From Sphingobium sp. Z007 (lineage in GTDB: Bacteria > Pseudomonadota > Alphaproteobacteria > Sphingomonadales > Sphingomonadaceae), in NCBI RefSeq assembly GCF_900013425.1, contig NZ_FBXK01000002.1, forward strand, positions 1 to 64,000: DNA of 64,000 nt, given 5' to 3'. Positions 61,206 through 64,000 of this stretch are shown here, one piece after another (positions within the stretch are counted from its first letter, which is position 1; each line of letters starts with the position of its first letter). Below the pieces are notes generated by a model, which did not search any database, had not been told where the DNA came from, and saw nothing but the letters and a program-made list of their open reading frames with translations. Made by a program: the position numbers and the translations under genes.

Positions 61206-62237
61206 GTGGATCAGCATATAGGACTCGACGTCTCCCTGAAAGACACTTCAGTATCGGTTCGTCAGGACGGCAAGCGCATTTGGCGTGGCAAGTGTGCATC
61301 CGACCCGAAGCTTCTCGCAGAAGTGATCCGAAAGCGCGCACCAAATGCAAAGCGCGTGGTATTTGAGACCGGACCTTTGTCGGTATGGTTTTTCCATGCC
61401 CTCACTGCGGAAGGTCTGCCGGCGATCTGTATAGATGCGCGCCATGCCAAGGCCGCTCTGGATATGGCTGCCAACAAGACCGATGCGAACGACGCTGACG
61501 GACTGGCCCATCTGGCTGAAGTTGGTTTCTATAGGGAGGTCCGCGTCAAAGGCTTCGACAGCATGTTGATGAGGACGCTGATCGCCGCCCGCCGTCAACT
61601 CATGAAGATGAGGGTGCAGATGTCGAACCAGATACGTGGGCTGATGAAGACGTTTGGGCTGGTCGTCCCCAAAGGTGTCGGCAGCGTCTTTGAACGCAAC
61701 GTTCTTACGCTCCTAGAAGGCGAAAACGATTTGGCGCGCATCATCCTGCCGCTGCTCAAAGCCTGGAGCGATATTCGGGTTCGTGTGGCAGAGTTAACCA
61801 AGCAACTGGTTACGATGGCCGGCACGGACCAACGCTGCCGCCTGCTTACTTCAGTGCCTGGTGTGGGAACGGTCACCGCCACGGCCTTTGCAGCAGCCAT
61901 AGAGGATCCGATCAACTTCAAGAACTCGCGCGCTGTAGGCGCCTGGGTCGGTCTAACCCCGAAGCGATATCAGTCGGGAGAGGTTGACTATGAAGGCCAC
62001 ATCTCGCGTCGCGGCGACGCAAAGTTACGCACCTTGTTGTACGAGGCGGCTTCGGTCATTTTGAACAGGTCGACGGAGACGAACACCTTGCGCACCTGGG
62101 CTCTGGCGCTGAAGGAACGGCTCGGTTTCAAACGAGCCGCCGTCGCCCTCGCGCGCAAACTGGCAGTCATCATGCATGCGATGTTGACGTCGGGCGAGCT
62201 GTTTGATCCCAATGCTGGAGCCGCCGTGCCTACTTGA
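61206..62237 (+). CDS. IS110-family transposase
   Basis: A 343-residue protein with GTG start (MDQHIGLDVSLKDTSVSVRQ). The N-terminal DEDD domain is shown by GLDVSLKDT (Asp), VVFETGPLS (Glu) and NKTDANDADGLAHLA (Asp, Asp). The C-terminal Transposase_20 domain has LTSVPGVGTVTATAFAAAI, SRAVGAWVGLTPKRYQSGE and RRGDAKLRTLLYEAA with a Ser in AASVIL, which would be the Ser nucleophile region. The frame is intact, so the element may be active. Confidence 0.92.
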   Translation: MDQHIGLDVSLKDTSVSVRQDGKRIWRGKCASDPKLLAEVIRKRAPNAKRVVFETGPLSVWFFHALTAEGLPAICIDARHAKAALDMAANKTDANDADGLAHLAEVGFYREVRVKGFDSMLMRTLIAARRQLMKMRVQMSNQIRGLMKTFGLVVPKGVGSVFERNVLTLLEGENDLARIILPLLKAWSDIRVRVAELTKQLVTMAGTDQRCRLLTSVPGVGTVTATAFAAAIEDPINFKNSRAVGAWVGLTPKRYQSGEVDYEGHISRRGDAKLRTLLYEAASVILNRSTETNTLRTWALALKERLGFKRAAVALARKLAVIMHAMLTSGELFDPNAGAAVPT

Positions 62238-62648
62238 TCTACATCGGCACACCTTCACCAGCACATCTAACGTTTCACTGATAGCGTCCTTTGAGGACGC
62301 GCCGAGCCGTCCCTGCCGGGACGCGGCTGAGATCATTCCGCGAAGCGGGAAGCAACTGCCCTCGTGAGCAGATTGCGTCACGAACATAGGAAGATCTTGC
62401 CTACGGAACACATCCTGCGGCGATCAACTTGCGTCGACCGCGTAGACGACCCTGTACCCGGCATACGCATGGCTTCAGTTATAAACGATTTGATTTGGCT
62501 GGCTTGACAGAGGGGCGATTAGACGACCCGCTGCGCGGGAGTGGCACCCAGATTTGACGGTGCGCTGATCATACCGATGATGCGCCTGGCTTGAGCGAAC
62601 GGCAGCACAGGCAGACCCTATCGACCCCTTCAACTGAGGAGTCGAACG
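62238..62648. other. Structured non-coding DNA after the IS110 transposase
   Basis: About 410 bp with no recognised gene. Close after the transposase lie consecutive stem-loops: GCGTCC-TTTGA-GGACGC (62284-62300), an AGCCGTCCC...GGGACGCGGCT stem (about 62305-62328), and TTCCGC-GAA-GCGGGAA (about 62336-62351). They may belong to the IS end or to a structured RNA. Confidence 0.45.
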
Positions 62649-62826
62649 ATGAACACTTCCACTGTGATGATGCCTGTCCGGTCGCTGCGCGAGCGTATGG
62701 CCGAGGACATGGACCTGCGTCGGTTATCCCGTGCCACGCAGCGCAACTATTTGCGGGATGTGGCGCGCTTTGCCACTTGGCTGGGCCGTCCTCCTGATAC
62801 CGCAAGCGGCGAAGACACGCGGCGAC
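62649..62826 (+). pseudogene. Tyrosine integrase, N-terminal fragment
   Basis: The frame begins MNTSTVMMPVRSLRERMAED and continues MDLRRLSRATQRNYLRDVARFATWLG, PDTASGEDTRR, the SAM-like core-binding domain of tyrosine integrases that serve IS91-like or integron-like elements. After about 62826 the sequence turns into antisense of a different gene, so the catalytic domain is missing. An AGG-rich site precedes the ATG. Confidence 0.7.
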
Positions 62827-62839
62827 GCGCCAGGCTGCC

Positions 62840-63237
62840 GCGCGGAACACGCTCGTCGACCGCAATCCACCACGTAACGCTGATCGTCGACATCGAATTC
62901 GACGCACACCGAGGACAACCACCGGCGCACATCGTCCTGCAGGCCCTTGGGCGTGCCTCGCAGCGCCCAAAGCAGGATCTCCAACACCGTCGATTTGCCA
63001 CGGAGGTTACGTTCGCTCGTTACTGCCCAGACGCCGGCGGCCAGGTCCGACCAGTCGAAGTCGATCGGCCCCTGCGCGGTTCCGCGTTTCTCTCCCTTGA
63101 AGGCAATGCGCCGCACTGTCAGCTTTCGCGCGCAGAGGCCGGTCCGCCGTGATCCCTCGCTTGCGCAGCGCGAGCTCCGCCTCCGTAGGCCGCACCCCGG
63201 CTTTCGCCGCGACTGTTTCCAGCCAACCACCGCTCAT
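62840..63237 (-). pseudogene. SMC/ABC-type ATPase, N-terminal fragment with frameshift
   Basis: Starts at 63237 (MSGGWLETVAAKAGVRPTEAEL), overlapping the upstream stop by TGATG. The frame is lost near 63130 by a one-base change; the next frame gives LTVRRIAFKGEKRG, DFDWSDLAAGVWAVTSERNLRGKSTVLEILLWALRG, which looks like the P-loop region of an SMC/RecN-type ATPase (NLRGKST is Walker A). It ends near 62840 where integrase sequence begins, so most of the protein is missing. Confidence 0.6.
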
Positions 63238-63839
63238 TCAACGAGCCCTTCCATGATTGTCGCGAGACGGGCCAGCACCCGATCGGTGACCGGCTGGATC
63301 ACATGGCTAAGTTCCGTTCCCGCATATTCGGCCTGTAGATACTGTCGGTCCTTCAGCGCCTTGCCGCCCTGTGCACCCGCCACCCGAGCCACGATACAGG
63401 CACGATCGCGATACCAGCTAAGTTCGGGTGCTGCAGCGGCGATCCGCCCCAGCGCGTCTTCGCCTGCAGCAGTCAACAGATAGAGATGCTCGCGGATCTT
63501 GCCGCCGGGAACACCGTCGCGCTTGATCCGAATGAGGTCTGCTGCCCGCAGGATCGCCAGCGCATTGTCGAGCGGTTCGAACGCCCCGAACAGATAGCGC
63601 ACCATCGGTAAGCGCCGGAGATCAGGTTCGCGATCATAGAATATGCGCTGTGCGATCGTAAGCAGATCGCGTTCGCCGGACGTCTCAAACTCCGTTAGGA
63701 GTTCGTTGGCGAGATAGTCGGGATTGCGCATCCAGAAATCGAGCGCCTGCAGGCGCGACTGGGAGTGCAGGACGCAAACAACATCGCGTCCCCAGTATCT
63801 GGCTGCTGCGCGACAATCAGGATGAGAGAGCAGCGTCAA
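63234..63839 (-). CDS. Winged-helix-like protein coupled to ATPase gene
   Basis: A 201-residue protein with TTG start at 63839; a stop codon precedes it directly in frame. The middle region LDNALAILRAADLIRIKRDGVPGG, REHLYLLTAAGEDAL resembles a winged-helix domain with wing. No known family was recognised. The next gene, an SMC-like ATPase, starts within its stop codon, so the pair forms a two-gene unit. Pairs of a small helper and an SMC-type ATPase are frequent in defence systems; this is inference only. Confidence 0.5.
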   Translation of the reverse strand: MTLLSHPDCRAAARYWGRDVVCVLHSQSRLQALDFWMRNPDYLANELLTEFETSGERDLLTIAQRIFYDREPDLRRLPMVRYLFGAFEPLDNALAILRAADLIRIKRDGVPGGKIREHLYLLTAAGEDALGRIAAAAPELSWYRDRACIVARVAGAQGGKALKDRQYLQAEYAGTELSHVIQPVTDRVLARLATIMEGLVE

Positions 63840-63850
63840 TCAAGATGAGA

Positions 63851-63909
63851 ATCGCCACCTGCTGATGCGGCGTAGGGCGTAGCCCGGAGCCGGATCAGCA
63901 GGTGGCGAT
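63851..63909. repeat. Perfect 16-bp inverted repeat in leader of the ATPase operon
   Basis: ATCGCCACCTGCTGAT (63851-63866) and ATCAGCAGGTGGCGAT (63894-63909) are perfect complements around a 27-base loop that itself contains GGGC-GTA-GCCC. The near arm ends 12 bp from the TTG start. It may be an RNA hairpin controlling translation, a terminator of upstream transcription, or paired mobile-element ends. Confidence 0.75.
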
Positions 63910-64000
63910 GTCGCCCTTTCCGGGGCGTTTCTGATGGTTGCGGCCGGTCAGGTATTCAAAGGCATAACTTCGCGAGAGGGGATGTCGTTCATGCCGGGCC

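Noticed and set aside
1..64000. CRISPR arrays, rRNA genes and replication-origin iterons
   Set aside because: No regularly spaced direct repeats with unique spacers, no rRNA-like sequence and no iteron set were seen in the window.

Overview
The window looks like accessory DNA, probably a plasmid or conjugative island, from a high-GC alphaproteobacterium of the Sphingomonadaceae (Sphingomonas, Sphingobium or Novosphingobium type). The basis is protein style and content: CopA/CopB with Met-rich repeats, DUF305 and DUF411 proteins, a LuxR-LuxR-LuxI-PhyH block, and a VirB/VirD4 conjugation operon. No rRNA, intact tRNA, replication gene or relaxase was seen, so the replicon type is an inference.

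Region 1 (1-31.7 kb) is a heavy-metal, chiefly copper, resistance island. A leftward block (1-3.3 kb) holds two MerR regulators, small exported proteins and lipoproteins, and two tandem paralogues of an unnamed exported family. A rightward block (3.9-15.9 kb) holds a membrane DUF305 protein, an unusual epimerase plus SPW-repeat membrane fusion with a Met/His-rich linker, a DUF411 protein, two small Cys/Met-rich exported proteins, a complete CusCBA-type RND efflux system, a CusF-like lipoprotein and a YgjV-family membrane protein. After an IS-scarred segment (15.95-18.9 kb) come a TonB-dependent siderophore receptor and a leftward YgjV/GNAT pair. Then follows a CnrY-CnrX-CnrH-type anti-sigma, periplasmic metal sensor and ECF sigma cassette, directly in front of copA, copB, DUF305, DUF411 and DUF2231 genes. 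A plausible scheme is envelope sensing by the CnrX-like protein and cytoplasmic sensing by MerR proteins. CopA would oxidise periplasmic copper, CopB and the small Met/His proteins would buffer it, and CusCFBA would export it.

Region 2 (31.7-41.8 kb) is a scrap zone: a lipoprotein, a solitary fliE, an exopolysaccharide-type deacetylase-like/ATP-grasp pair, a complete IS21-family element, IS66 and serine-recombinase fragments, a frameshifted IS30 element carrying an octamer expansion, and an ISNCY-like element with a single-base frameshift.

Region 3 (41.9-59.1 kb) is a quorum-sensing and conjugation module. A winged-helix protein faces luxR, a second luxR, luxI and a phytanoyl-CoA-dioxygenase-like gene. 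A tightly overlapping T4SS operon follows (TrbM-like, VirB1-B6, EexN-like, Pro-rich protein, VirB8-B11, VirD4) with an LPD7-domain protein last, closed by a clear intrinsic terminator. Similar C4-N6-G4 dyads lie upstream of luxI and of the T4SS operon, suggesting that AHL signalling could control transfer.

Region 4 (59.2-64 kb) holds an AbiEi/AbiEii toxin-antitoxin pair with its own promoter and operator-like dyad, an intact IS110-family transposase with structured flanking DNA, an integrase fragment, and a broken two-gene operon encoding a winged-helix-like protein and an SMC/ABC-type ATPase that may be a damaged defence system.
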